A stretch of DNA of 34,441 bases, taken from contig CALCHI010000215.1 in assembly GCA_937901285.1 (NCBI GenBank), forward strand, positions 1-34,441, given 5' to 3'. This document shows positions 15,458 through 23,429 of this stretch, piece after piece. Within the stretch, counting starts at the first letter, position 1. Each line of letters begins with the position of its first letter. The DNA is from UBA8437 sp003445035. Its GTDB lineage: Bacteria > Planctomycetota > Planctomycetia > Planctomycetales > Planctomycetaceae. A program made the translations under genes and the position numbers. The notes below the pieces were generated by a model. It was given only the letters and a program-made list of their open reading frames with translations, did not search any database and had not been told where the DNA came from.

Positions 15458-16015
15458 ATGTACGACCGCGAGTCGCTGATTGCCTTGTTCCACGAACGGG
15501 CCCTGAAATTCGGTGAATTCACCCTCGCCAGCGGTCGCACCTCGACCTATTACCTCGACGGCAAACAGATCACGCTGCACGCCGACGGACTGAGACAGGT
15601 CTGTGAAGGGCTGCTGGAGTTACTGGAGGATGTCGATTACGACACCGTCAGCGGGATGTCGATCGGGGCCGACCCGATCATCGGCGGTTTGCTGACCGTC
15701 GCGGCCGAACGGGGCCGACCGATGGAAGGGCTGCTGGTCCGTAAGGAGTCCAAGGGACACGGGACCGGGCAGTACATCGAGGGTCCGGCGGGTGCGGATG
15801 CCCGGGTTGTGGTCATCGACGACGTGGTCACCACTGGCGGCAGTTCCCTGCAGGCGGTGGACCGGATCGAGGAATACGGCGCGACGGTGGTGCAGGTGGT
15901 GGGAATCGTCGACCGGCTCGAAGGCGGCGCCGCGGCATTCGCGGCCCGCGACCTGCCGTTCAAGGCCCTGCTGACAATCGAAGACTTCGGAATCTCGCCA
16001 CCCGACGACGTGTGA
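15458..16015 (+). CDS. pyrE: Orotate phosphoribosyltransferase
   Basis: The protein has 185 residues from ATG 15458; an in-frame GTG five codons upstream is less likely. It converts orotate and PRPP to orotidine monophosphate in pyrimidine synthesis. FGEFTLASGRTSTYYLDGK (residues 18-36) is the family N-terminal substrate region, RKESKGHGTG (95-104) is the flexible catalytic loop with its lysines and histidine, and VVVIDDVVTTGGSS (117-130) is the PRPP-binding motif with the D121-D122 pair. GMSIGADPIIGG (66-77) matches the conserved phosphate-loop region. The length is slightly below the usual 200 or so residues. It lies 63 bases after the transpeptidase gene and 50 bases before pgi, probably in one transcript. 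Confidence 0.95.
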   Translation: MYDRESLIALFHERALKFGEFTLASGRTSTYYLDGKQITLHADGLRQVCEGLLELLEDVDYDTVSGMSIGADPIIGGLLTVAAERGRPMEGLLVRKESKGHGTGQYIEGPAGADARVVVIDDVVTTGGSSLQAVDRIEEYGATVVQVVGIVDRLEGGAAAFAARDLPFKALLTIEDFGISPPDDV

Positions 16016-16041
16016 CCACCGGGGCACGCCGGTCCGGTGGT
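16015..16041 (+). repeat. Hairpin overlapping the pyrE stop
   Basis: ACCACCGG (16015-16022) is an exact inverted repeat of CCGGTGGT (16034-16041) across 11 bases. Its first base is the last base of the pyrE stop codon. No T-run follows; it may attenuate or stabilise the pyrE-pgi message, which is speculation. Confidence 0.4.
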
Positions 16042-16065
16042 GGACGGTAACCTGGCGAGAAACTG

Positions 16066-17424
16066 ATGGGCGACCTGCTGCCACACTACGATTCGACCGC
16101 CGCCGACGCGGTGCTCGACGCCGACGCCCGTCGAGCGGTTGTCGACCGGCTGCTGACGGCCCGCACGGATCTTGGCCGCGATGCCGCCGGATCATCGGGT
16201 TCGGGAGTCTTCGAACCGCTCGATGCCGACTTCGTGGATTGGCCCGCGCGTCTGCTGGACGACGAGGCCGAGTTGTCACGGATCGAAGAAACCGGGGCTG
16301 AATTCCGCGACCGGGCAGACGAGATCGTCCTGCTGGGCATCGGAGGGTCGTCGATGGGACCCCGGGCGGTGTTTTCGGCCCTGTGCGATCCCTACCACAA
16401 CGAACGACCACGGGACGCTCGCAGAAATGCCCCCCGGATCTACTTCGAAGGCGACAATCTCGACAACAATTCCCTGGTGGCACTGCTCGACCGCCTGGCA
16501 CACATCACCGACCAACGATGGCGTTTGCTGGTCACCAGCAAGTCGGGCAACACCATCGAGACGGCGATCGCGTTGCGGGTCTTCCTGTCCGCACTGGAGG
16601 CGAGGCTGGGTGATGCGGTCGAGGTCGCCGAGTCGCTGGCGGTGATGACGGGAACCGACAGCCCGTTGAGAAAGCTGGCCGTGACACTGGGGTGCTCGAA
16701 CATCTTCACGCTGCCCGAGAGGATTGGCGGCCGGTTCTCGGTGATGACCTCCGTCGGACTGCTGCCCGCGGCGATCCTCGGACTCGACATCCGCTCGCTG
16801 CTGGCCGGAGCAGCGGAAATGACACGGGTGTTCGGCGAGGCCGATCCGGGTGACAACCCGCCGCTGGACCACGCCGCCACGTCCATCACCGCCGAAGAGC
16901 ACCACGGCATGCACGTGCGAGTGCTGTCGGTCTGGAGCAAGTCGCTGGAACCGCTGGGACTGTGGCACGATCAGCTCCTGGCCGAGAGCCTCGGTAAGGA
17001 CGGACGTGGGGCGACACCGCTGACGGCCGTCAACACCCGCGACCTGCACAGCCGTGGCCAGCAGCACCAGGCCGGCCGTCGCGACAAGTTGATCACCAAT
17101 CTCCTGGTCGACGAACCCGACAACATCCCCCTGGTCATCCCCTCACGGCCCGACGACACGGACGAACTGAACCGTCTCGCCGGTCGCACGCTCGACGAGG
17201 TCCTCGGTGCGGCCATCCGGGGCACCAACCTGGCCTACGCCGAGGACGCACGCCCGACCACCGACATCCACCTGCCCCGGCTCGATGAGTTCGCCATGGG
17301 GGCCCTGTTGCAGATGCTGATGCTAGCCGTCACCCTCGAAGGCTACGCCACGGGCATCAACCCCTTTGGGCAGCCCGGGGTCGAAGCCTACAAGCGACAC
17401 ATGCAGAACGAGTTGGGCCAATGA
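16066..17424 (+). CDS. pgi: Glucose-6-phosphate isomerase
   Basis: The protein has 452 residues, the size of the short bacterial form. It interconverts glucose 6-phosphate and fructose 6-phosphate in glycolysis and gluconeogenesis. Visible motifs are LLGIGGSSMGPRAV (89-102), the phosphate-binding TSKSGNTIET (157-166), GGRFSVMTSVGLLP (221-234), and QLLAESLGKDG (303-313) with the catalytic glutamate E307. Also present are DLHSRGQ with H328, and NPFGQPGVEAYK (432-443) ending in the catalytic lysine K443. All expected catalytic residues are present. The start codon has only a weak purine stretch upstream (GCGAGAAA). It follows pyrE by 50 bases and precedes the UPF0173 gene by 40 bases. Confidence 0.96.
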   Translation: MGDLLPHYDSTAADAVLDADARRAVVDRLLTARTDLGRDAAGSSGSGVFEPLDADFVDWPARLLDDEAELSRIEETGAEFRDRADEIVLLGIGGSSMGPRAVFSALCDPYHNERPRDARRNAPRIYFEGDNLDNNSLVALLDRLAHITDQRWRLLVTSKSGNTIETAIALRVFLSALEARLGDAVEVAESLAVMTGTDSPLRKLAVTLGCSNIFTLPERIGGRFSVMTSVGLLPAAILGLDIRSLLAGAAEMTRVFGEADPGDNPPLDHAATSITAEEHHGMHVRVLSVWSKSLEPLGLWHDQLLAESLGKDGRGATPLTAVNTRDLHSRGQQHQAGRRDKLITNLLVDEPDNIPLVIPSRPDDTDELNRLAGRTLDEVLGAAIRGTNLAYAEDARPTTDIHLPRLDEFAMGALLQMLMLAVTLEGYATGINPFGQPGVEAYKRHMQNELGQ

Positions 17425-17464
17425 AAGACCATTGGCACAGGCGACTTGCAGGAGACAGCAGCCG

Positions 17465-18151
17465 ATGACGACCACAGTGACCTTCCTGGGACACGGGACC
17501 TTCCTGGTCGAGACCAACGGAACGCACGTGCTGATTGATCCGTTCCTGACCGATAACCCGGTGGCATCGACGACGGCCGAAGAGGTGCCCGCGGAGGTGA
17601 TCATCCTGACCCACGGCCACGGTGACCACGTCGGCGACGTGATCGCGGTGGCCCAACGCACGGGAGCCATGGTGATCGCGAATTTCGAGATCGTCGAGTG
17701 GCTCGGTGGCCAGGGGATCGAGAACACTCACCCGCTGCACATCGGAGGGCAACACGCATTCGAGTGGGGCACCGTCAAGCTGACAATCGCCCACCACGGC
17801 TCGATGCTGCCCGACGGATCCTGCGGGGGCAATCCGGCCGGCGTGCTGCTGAAACTCTCCGACGGCACCATTTACCACGCCGCCGACACCGGGCTGTTCT
17901 ACGACATGAAGCTGATCGGCGAGACCGGCATCGACCTGGCCATCGTGCCAATCGGTGACAACTTCACCATGGGCCCCGATGACGCTCTGAAAGCGGTCCA
18001 GTTGATCGAGCCGAAACGGGTGATTCCCGACCACTACGACACCTGGCCACTGATCGCCCAGGACGCCGGGGCCTGGGCCGAACGCGTGCGGGCCGAAACG
18101 TCGGCCGAACCACTGGTGATGGCGCCCGGCGAGTCGTGCGAGTTGAACTGA
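17465..18151 (+). CDS. UPF0173 family metal-dependent hydrolase (metallo-beta-lactamase fold)
   Basis: The protein has 228 residues, the usual length for UPF0173, starting at ATG 17465 with AGGAG about 11 bases upstream. The N-terminus TTTVTFLGHGTFLVETNGTHVLIDPFL is characteristic, and the metal-binding signature is T49-H50-G-H52-G-D54-H55. Further ligands are likely H110/H111 in IAHHGSMLPDG, D141 in YHAADTGLF and H190 in VIPDHYDTWP. These hydrolases are cytoplasmic and conserved, but their substrate is not established. The gene follows pgi on the same strand, and the next gene is convergent with a 19-base gap. Confidence 0.92.
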   Translation: MTTTVTFLGHGTFLVETNGTHVLIDPFLTDNPVASTTAEEVPAEVIILTHGHGDHVGDVIAVAQRTGAMVIANFEIVEWLGGQGIENTHPLHIGGQHAFEWGTVKLTIAHHGSMLPDGSCGGNPAGVLLKLSDGTIYHAADTGLFYDMKLIGETGIDLAIVPIGDNFTMGPDDALKAVQLIEPKRVIPDHYDTWPLIAQDAGAWAERVRAETSAEPLVMAPGESCELN

Positions 18152-18170
18152 CCACGTCCCAGCAGCTGGT

Positions 18171-18527
18171 TCACTCGTCGCTGGCTGGGGTGCCGGTCTC
18201 GGGGTCCTGGCGGCTGGGCACCAGCACCTGGATCTCGTCCTCAACCACCCGCACCTCGTAGCAGTCGCTCTTGAGCTCCGACTGGGGATTGTCCAGCCAG
18301 GTGCCATCGGTGATGCAGAACCGCCAGGCGTGCCAGGGGCAGGTGACCTGGTCGTCCTCGACCCAGCCGGTCGCCAACGAAGCCCCCATGTGGGGACAGC
18401 TGTCGTTGATGGCGTGGTAGTGTCCGTCCTTGAGGAAGACGGCGACCATTCGGCCCGAAACCGCAAACGCACGACCCTCGCCCTCGGGAATGTCGCCGGT
18501 TTTGGCCACCGCCTGGAATTCCGCCAT
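18171..18527 (-). CDS. Small Rieske [2Fe-2S] ferredoxin-type protein
   Basis: The protein has 118 residues from ATG 18527; the open frame runs further upstream into the aldolase region but carries no domain there. The Rieske cluster ligands are C44-P-H46 in SCPHMGASL and C63-P-W-H66 in TCPWHAWRF, a spacing typical of NirD-like and dioxygenase ferredoxins. There is no signal peptide or membrane anchor, so it is a soluble cytoplasmic electron carrier or a regulatory small subunit. The FCITDGTWLDNPQSELKSDCY segment matches the usual end of such domains. No oxygenase or nitrite reductase partner is nearby, so the partner is unknown. It is divergent from the HpcH/HpaI aldolase gene. Confidence 0.92.
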   Translation of the reverse strand: MAEFQAVAKTGDIPEGEGRAFAVSGRMVAVFLKDGHYHAINDSCPHMGASLATGWVEDDQVTCPWHAWRFCITDGTWLDNPQSELKSDCYEVRVVEDEIQVLVPSRQDPETGTPASDE

Positions 18528-18593
18528 CGTGCCCGCCTCGCTGATCGCCACGACCGGTCTCGTCGGCCCCGGCATCCGAGCCGAGGCGGGCCG

Positions 18594-18599
18594 AGTATA
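18594..18599 (-). promoter_or_regulatory. Possible -10 box for the Rieske gene
   Basis: On the minus strand the bases read TATACT, five of six matches to the -10 consensus, 66 bases before the start codon. No matching -35 box is visible at the usual distance. Confidence 0.28.
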
Positions 18600-18628
18600 G
18601 CCACCACCGTCTCGAGTGTCCCCCTCGG

Positions 18629-18656
18629 TTGACCTCCGTGGGTCGCGTGCGAGAAT
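18629..18656 (+). promoter_or_regulatory. Putative sigma70-like promoter for the HpcH/HpaI aldolase gene
   Basis: TTGACC (18629-18634, five of six matches) and GAGAAT (18651-18656, four of six) are spaced by 16 bases and lie about 80 bases before the start codon. The -10 hexamer is the same as in the pair proposed at 5000-5028. Confidence 0.38.
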
Positions 18657-18735
18657 CTGTGCTGAGCCACCGGGGCCGCGTTGGCATTGGTCACCCGGGC
18701 ATCCGAAACACACTCTCTTCCGATGGGAACTCCCG

Positions 18736-19533
18736 ATGAAACAGAACCCGGTGAAAGCGGCCCTTCGAGCCGGCCAGCCCCAGGTGGGCACATGGCTGAG
18801 CCTGGGAAACGTCTACGCAACCCGTCTGATGGCCCGTGTGGGGTTCCCCTGGTTGACGCTCGACATCGAACACTCACCGATCGACTGGAGCGACGCGGCC
18901 CTGGTATTTGGTGCGATTGCCGATGCCGGCTGCGTGCCCCTGGCGAGGGTGCCCAGAGGTGACCACGACCTGATCAAGCGAGTGCTCGATGCCGGAGCAC
19001 ACGGAATCGTGGTGCCGATGGTCGACACGGTCGAACAGGCCAAGGCCGCCATCGCCGCGGCCAAGTACCCCCCGGTCGGTGACCGGTCGGTCGGTGGCGG
19101 CCTGCACGCAATCAACTTCGACGCCTCGGCAGGTGACTACTACGAACAGGCCAATGACAACATCCTGGTTGTGCTGCAGACAGAATCGCCACAGGGCGTT
19201 GAGAACGCACCGGACATTTACAGCCTCCCGGGAGTCGACGCGATCTTCGTCGGCCCCAACGACCTGAGGTTCCAGATGCGGGACGACGACGGGACATTTC
19301 CGACGCCCGAGGAACACGAAGCGATGATGCAGCGGGTGCTGGCCACCGGCAAGGACGTCGGAACGCCGGTCGGACTGCACGTGCAAACAGCCGAGGACGT
19401 CCAGCGACGGATCGGAGAGGGTTGGCAGTTTATCGCGATCGGCAGCGAGTTGAAGATGATGCTCAACTCGGCCCAGCAGATCGTGACCGACCTGAGCCTC
19501 GAGACCCAGGCGGCCGACCTGGCCCGTTACTAG
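18736..19533 (+). CDS. HpcH/HpaI family class II aldolase
   Basis: The protein has 265 residues from ATG 18736. The family cleaves 2-keto-3-deoxy acids, for example 4-hydroxy-2-ketoheptanedioate or 2-keto-3-deoxy-L-rhamnonate, to pyruvate and an aldehyde using a divalent metal. The expected active-site residues are all visible: H46 in LDIEHSPIDW, R71 in PLARVPRGD, E150 in LQTESPQGVEN and D176 in IFVGPNDLRF. GTWLSLGNVYATRLMARVGFPWL and GAHGIVVPMVDTVEQA are typical of the family. A similar segment order occurs in 2-dehydro-3-deoxyglucarate aldolase, so the exact substrate is open. It is divergent from the Rieske gene and 52 bases upstream of a glycosyltransferase, with which it has no obvious metabolic link. 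Confidence 0.93.
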   Translation: MKQNPVKAALRAGQPQVGTWLSLGNVYATRLMARVGFPWLTLDIEHSPIDWSDAALVFGAIADAGCVPLARVPRGDHDLIKRVLDAGAHGIVVPMVDTVEQAKAAIAAAKYPPVGDRSVGGGLHAINFDASAGDYYEQANDNILVVLQTESPQGVENAPDIYSLPGVDAIFVGPNDLRFQMRDDDGTFPTPEEHEAMMQRVLATGKDVGTPVGLHVQTAEDVQRRIGEGWQFIAIGSELKMMLNSAQQIVTDLSLETQAADLARY

Positions 19534-19585
19534 CCGCTTTGAGCGTCGTGGTCGCTGAAGGCATCGGATTCCAGAACCGCAGCCA

Positions 19586-20710
19586 ATGCCGTCCGATTCT
19601 CACCGCGTCGCCATCCTCTGCGAATTCGGCTCGGTCAACGGAGGCGAGCACTCGCTGCTGGCCCTGGTCCCGGCCATCCGGGACAGGGGCTGGGATCCGG
19701 TCGTCGTGGCACCGGCCACCGGCGAGTTGGCCGAAGTGTTGGCGGCTCGGAAGATCGAGCACGTCGATTTTTCCGTCAGTGACAACCGCGACAACGCGGT
19801 CGAACGCCTCGAGGAACTCCTCGAGAGGTGCGGTGCCGGATTGTTGCACGCCAACAGCCTGTCGATGAGTCGGCTGTCCGGGCGGCTGGCACGCCGAACC
19901 GGCCGTCCCACGACCGGACACCTCCGCGACATTCTCAATCTCTCGGCTGCCGCCCTGGACGACATCAACGCCAATCGCCGCCTGCTGGCCGTCTCGCACG
20001 CCACCCGAGACCACCACGTCGCCGCGGGACTCGACCCCGACCGCACCCGGGTGGTCTACAACGGAATCGATCCGGCGATATTCCGGAATCCGTTACGGCC
20101 CTCCGGCTGGCTGAAACGCGAACTGAAAATCACTCGACCCGGTCTGCTGGTCGCGACCATCGGCCAGATCGGTCTCCGCAAGGCCCTGGACGTGCTGGCC
20201 GAAGCCGCAACCCGAGTCGAAACCGACATCGACTACGTGGTCATCGGCGAGAGGCTGTCCCGAAAAGCCGAGAGCGTGGTGTTCGAAGACGCGGTGTTCA
20301 CGAGGTTTGCGGACTCGGCCCCGTCAGGCCGGATCCACCGGCTGGGCTACCGCCGGGATGTCCCCGAGGTGCTGGCCGAAATCGACCTGTTGATTCATCC
20401 GGCCCGCCAGGAACCTCTCGGCCGCGTGCTGCTGGAAGCCGCCGCCGCAGGCCGTGCGATCCTGGCCACCGACGTGGGCGGCACCCGTGAGATCCTCACC
20501 GATGGACGCACGGCGATCCTGGTACCCGCCGACGACCCCGCCGCGATGGCCGATGAACTGGCTCGACTGGCGGCCAACCCGAACCTGAGAACCCGGCTGG
20601 GAACGGCGGCCAGCGAACAGATCGCCGAGAGATTTCCGATCAACGCAGCCGCCGAGGGGCTGGTCGCCGCGTGGCGCGAGACGCTGGCCGAAATGGACGC
20701 TTCGCCCTAG
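19586..20710 (+). CDS. GT4-type glycosyltransferase (GT-B fold)
   Basis: The protein has 374 residues. The N-terminal domain begins VAILCEFGSVNGGEHSLLALV, with the glycine-rich loop of GT-B enzymes, and includes LLHANSL (86-92) and LLAVSHATRDHHVAAGLDPDRTRVVYNGID (133-162), typical of GT4. The C-terminal nucleotide-sugar domain carries VATIGQIGLRKALDVLAEA (189-207), HRLGYRRDVPEVLAEIDLLIHPA, and the EX7E motif E276-PLGRVLLE284, followed by DVGGTREIL. It transfers a sugar from a nucleotide donor to an unknown acceptor, possibly an envelope glycan or lipid. There is no membrane segment. Its stop codon TAG shares a CTAG with the stop of the opposing gene. Confidence 0.92.
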   Translation: MPSDSHRVAILCEFGSVNGGEHSLLALVPAIRDRGWDPVVVAPATGELAEVLAARKIEHVDFSVSDNRDNAVERLEELLERCGAGLLHANSLSMSRLSGRLARRTGRPTTGHLRDILNLSAAALDDINANRRLLAVSHATRDHHVAAGLDPDRTRVVYNGIDPAIFRNPLRPSGWLKRELKITRPGLLVATIGQIGLRKALDVLAEAATRVETDIDYVVIGERLSRKAESVVFEDAVFTRFADSAPSGRIHRLGYRRDVPEVLAEIDLLIHPARQEPLGRVLLEAAAAGRAILATDVGGTREILTDGRTAILVPADDPAAMADELARLAANPNLRTRLGTAASEQIAERFPINAAAEGLVAAWRETLAEMDASP

Positions 20711-21108
20711 GCGTCATGGAATTCGGACCAACGCTCCCAGGCGTAGGCCCATTCCATCCACATCCGCAGGAACGACCACAGCATCCTCATCCGACCCAGC
20801 GACTCCGAGGGGAGTTTCTCCTGCCGCGAGACCGAGCCCTGGGCCACGTCAGCCAGATTCCAACGGGAGGCCAATTGCCGACTGATGCCGTCGGCCGTCA
20901 GGTCGGAATCGGCGTCCTCGGAGACCAGGCCGGCGGCATGCGCCGTCACGAACAACTCGAAGAGTTTGTCCCTGTAGGGGTCGAGCTCCAGCGGCCGCGT
21001 GGTCGCCTCGGCATCGATCAACAAGGACTCAATACGATCAACAATGTCTCCGGCAAGAGCCGTCAAGCCCGTCTCCTGGTTGCCAAGTCCGGTATGTGGT
21101 GTATTCAC
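20707..21108 (-). CDS. Conserved-looking hypothetical protein
   Basis: A protein of about 133 residues if started at GTG 21108, or 148 if started at a TTG at 21153; neither has a convincing Shine-Dalgarno sequence, so the start is uncertain. It is predicted soluble and helical, with an acidic middle part (DIVDRIESLLIDAEATTRPL) and a tryptophan-rich C-terminus (MLWSFLRMWMEWAYAWERW). No domain or catalytic motif was recognised. The ending is convergent with the glycosyltransferase gene: both stops lie in one CTAG. Upstream, 69 bases separate it from the end of the secreted protein gene at 21178-21984 on the same strand, so it may be the last gene of that run. Coding status rests on composition and plausible amino-acid pattern. 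Confidence 0.65.
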   Translation of the reverse strand: MNTPHTGLGNQETGLTALAGDIVDRIESLLIDAEATTRPLELDPYRDKLFELFVTAHAAGLVSEDADSDLTADGISRQLASRWNLADVAQGSVSRQEKLPSESLGRMRMLWSFLRMWMEWAYAWERWSEFHDA

Positions 21109-21177
21109 GCGCGTAGCCCCAATTCGGGATAATGTCCCGCTGAACCATGCCAACCGGGACCGTTCCAGCCTAACAAC

Positions 21178-21984
21178 CTAGGGAACCAGGAAGAACAGTC
21201 CCGTCGTCACGCCGGCCTGGACCGCAGCGGCCTCGGTGTTCCACGGCACCTGGTACAGGAGCATCGGTGCCGGTTCGCCGGGACGGTACCAGCCCAGGGT
21301 GTAGGTCTTTTTCAGGATCGGATCGATGGTCATCTGGTACGGCAACCCGAACAACTGCATGCCGAAGCGATGGGCCGACACGAAGGGCTGGACCAGTTCG
21401 TGATGCGTGTGCCCGTACCGCTCGAGAGGGGCGTCCTCGAAGTAGAGCGGAAAATGGTAGAGATCGGTGGGTTTCCAGTGGTAGACCTGAGATTCGAAAA
21501 CCCGCTTGGTCAACTCGCCGCCGCCCAGGTTCAGTTCTTCGGGCTTGCGGGCCACCGGTGGCCGCCCCATCGGCGAGTAGTCCTGGAACGGACGGATCGT
21601 GGTGATCCTCCGCAGTTGCTTCGAATCCTTGACGGCCGCCGGTTTCTGCGTGGCCGACACGGGCGTCACCTTCGACTTCCGGGGTGCCACATCCAAGAGC
21701 GGAACGGCCCGACCCGCCGTCCGGTCCCGCTCGGGAACCTTGTCCGGCCTGGCAAGAGGAGGCCTGGCGGGCCCCGGTGATCTCGGCTTCGCAGGTTTCC
21801 GGATCACGACCCGTGGCAGGGCGTAGGATGGCGAGGGTCCGGGGTCTTCTGCCGTGGCCGACCCGAAGGCCAGCGTCAGCATCGCCACGGCGACCACCAA
21901 CCGGCCGGTCAGCCGGTCAGGTCGTTTCCATCGGCGAATGCTCCGCCGTGTAATTGGGTGCTTCCTGCGTGATCGCGATGTCAT
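21178..21984 (-). CDS. Hypothetical secreted protein, Pro/Arg-rich linker and conserved C-terminal half
   Basis: A protein of 268 residues. The ATG at 21984 has GGGAG about 10 bases upstream, but it lies inside the 3' end of guaB, so the genes overlap by 68 bases. A later start (for example GTG at residue 30) would remove the overlap but shorten the basic leader. The N-terminus is very arginine-rich, then a signal-peptide core LVVAVAMLTLAFGSATA (29-45). Residues 50-120 are a proline/lysine/arginine-rich linker, and the rest has an ordered look (YHFPLYFEDAPLERYGHTHHELVQPF). The LYFEDxxLERYG sequence resembles uncharacterised exported planctomycete proteins as I recall them; no function is known. 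Probably periplasmic, possibly membrane-tethered if the signal is not cleaved. Confidence 0.75.
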   Translation of the reverse strand: MTSRSRRKHPITRRSIRRWKRPDRLTGRLVVAVAMLTLAFGSATAEDPGPSPSYALPRVVIRKPAKPRSPGPARPPLARPDKVPERDRTAGRAVPLLDVAPRKSKVTPVSATQKPAAVKDSKQLRRITTIRPFQDYSPMGRPPVARKPEELNLGGGELTKRVFESQVYHWKPTDLYHFPLYFEDAPLERYGHTHHELVQPFVSAHRFGMQLFGLPYQMTIDPILKKTYTLGWYRPGEPAPMLLYQVPWNTEAAAVQAGVTTGLFFLVP

Positions 21985-23404
21985 GGGGATGATTCTCCCG
22001 AACGGAGGCTGGCGATACCTGAATGAATCGCGCTTCCGTCCTCAGCTCCGAAATCGTCCGTGTTCCCAAGTAACCCATGCCGGCCCGCAATCCGCCGATC
22101 AACTGGTAGAGGAAGTTGTTGAGTGGTCCCTTGTGAGGCACTCGTCCCTCGACTCCTTCCGGTACCAGTTTCCCGGCCTCCTGCCGGCCCGCTTCATTGG
22201 TGCTCTGCCTGTATCGTTCGCTGCTGCCCTTGACCATCGCCCCCAGCGAGCCCATCCCGCGGTACTGCTTGAAGCTGCGTCCCTGGTAGAGGATCAACTC
22301 GCCGGGACTTTCGTCGAGCCCGGCAAACAGACCTCCGAGCATGACAACGTGTGCCCCGGCAGCGAGGGCTTTGGTGATGTCTCCGCTGTAACGAATCCCT
22401 CCGTCAGCAATGATCGGGACGTCGGTGTCGGCGATGGCCTTGGCCGTGTTGGCAATCGCTGTCAACTGGGGAACTCCGACCCCCGAAATGATCCTCGTGG
22501 TGCAAATCGACCCCGGCCCGATTCCAACCTTGATCGCGTCGGCTCCCGCCATTAGCAGGTCACGGGCCCCGGCGGTGGTGGCCACGTTGCCGGCGATCAC
22601 GTCGATTTCGTGCCGCCGCTTGATCTCCTTGACCGTCTCAACCACGTTCTTCGAGTGCCCGTGAGCACTGTCGACGACCAGGACGTCGACTCCCTTTTCC
22701 AGTAACGCCTCGACGCGGTCGAAATCCGATACCCCGACCGCCGCACCGACCCGCAAACGGCCCCGCGTGTCCTTGGAAGCCAACGGAAACCGGTGATTCT
22801 TATCTATGTCCTTGATCGTGATTAATCCCTTTAATCGGTAATCTCGATCCACCAGCAACAGTTTCTCGACCTTGTTTTCCAACAGAATTCTCTGAGCGTC
22901 CTCGAGCAACGTCTCCTCGGGAGCTGTCACGAGGTTCTCGCGGGTCATCACCTCCTCGATTTTCATCTCCGGAGAATCGAGAAATCTGAGATCGCGGCGG
23001 GTGAGGATTCCCTTCAGGATGCCATCGACGGTGATCGGGACACCGCCGATGTTGCGTTCGTCCATGATCCGAGCGGCCTCGGCGGCGGTCGCATCCGGGG
23101 GCAGGGTGACCGGGTCGACGATCACACCGTGCTCGCTCCGCTTCACCCGGTCGACCTCCAGCGATTGCTGTTCGACGGTCATGTTCTTGTGGATGATCCC
23201 GATGCCCCCCTCCTGGGCCAACGCGATCGCCATGTCGCTTTCGGTCACCGTGTCCATCGGACTGCTGACCACCGGAAGATTCAGAGGAATGTTCCGGGTC
23301 AAGCGGCTGCAGACATTCACCTCCGAAGGCAGGATGCCGCTGTAGAGCGGCTCGAGCAAAACGTCATCGAACGTGTAACCGCGATAAGCGATCTGGCTGT
23401 CCAT
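21917..23404 (-). CDS. guaB: Inosine-5'-monophosphate dehydrogenase
   Basis: The protein has 495 residues from ATG 23404, with AGGGA about 10 bases upstream; the open frame further upstream carries no domain. It oxidises IMP to XMP, the committed step of GMP synthesis. The barrel begins YTFDDVLLEPLYSGILPSEV, and a tandem CBS pair sits at about 95-200 (HGVIVDPVTL, VMTRENLVTAPEETLLEDA, RLKGLITIKDI). The catalytic loop GIGPGSICTTR (295-304 region) holds cysteine C301, and the mobile flap contains YRGMGSLGAM and SSERY. The C-terminus ends about ten residues after the family's typical HDIAITQEAPNY. The stop lies within the next gene by 68 bases. It is 25 bases downstream of rsmA. Confidence 0.97.
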   Translation of the reverse strand: MDSQIAYRGYTFDDVLLEPLYSGILPSEVNVCSRLTRNIPLNLPVVSSPMDTVTESDMAIALAQEGGIGIIHKNMTVEQQSLEVDRVKRSEHGVIVDPVTLPPDATAAEAARIMDERNIGGVPITVDGILKGILTRRDLRFLDSPEMKIEEVMTRENLVTAPEETLLEDAQRILLENKVEKLLLVDRDYRLKGLITIKDIDKNHRFPLASKDTRGRLRVGAAVGVSDFDRVEALLEKGVDVLVVDSAHGHSKNVVETVKEIKRRHEIDVIAGNVATTAGARDLLMAGADAIKVGIGPGSICTTRIISGVGVPQLTAIANTAKAIADTDVPIIADGGIRYSGDITKALAAGAHVVMLGGLFAGLDESPGELILYQGRSFKQYRGMGSLGAMVKGSSERYRQSTNEAGRQEAGKLVPEGVEGRVPHKGPLNNFLYQLIGGLRAGMGYLGTRTISELRTEARFIQVSPASVRENHPHDIAITQEAPNYTAEHSPMETT

Positions 23405-23429
23405 GGCACTAAGTTCCCTGTCGAGCTTC

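Noticed and set aside
15397..16041. Hairpins after the L,D-transpeptidase gene and after pyrE as intrinsic terminators
   Set aside because: Neither is followed by a T-run, and the next gene starts within 25-40 bases on the same strand; they are listed only as repeats.
17357..18877. 506-residue minus-strand frame spanning the UPF0173 gene and the upstream part of the Rieske frame
   Set aside because: It crosses several recognised genes in other frames, and its sequence is unordered Arg/Gly/Pro.
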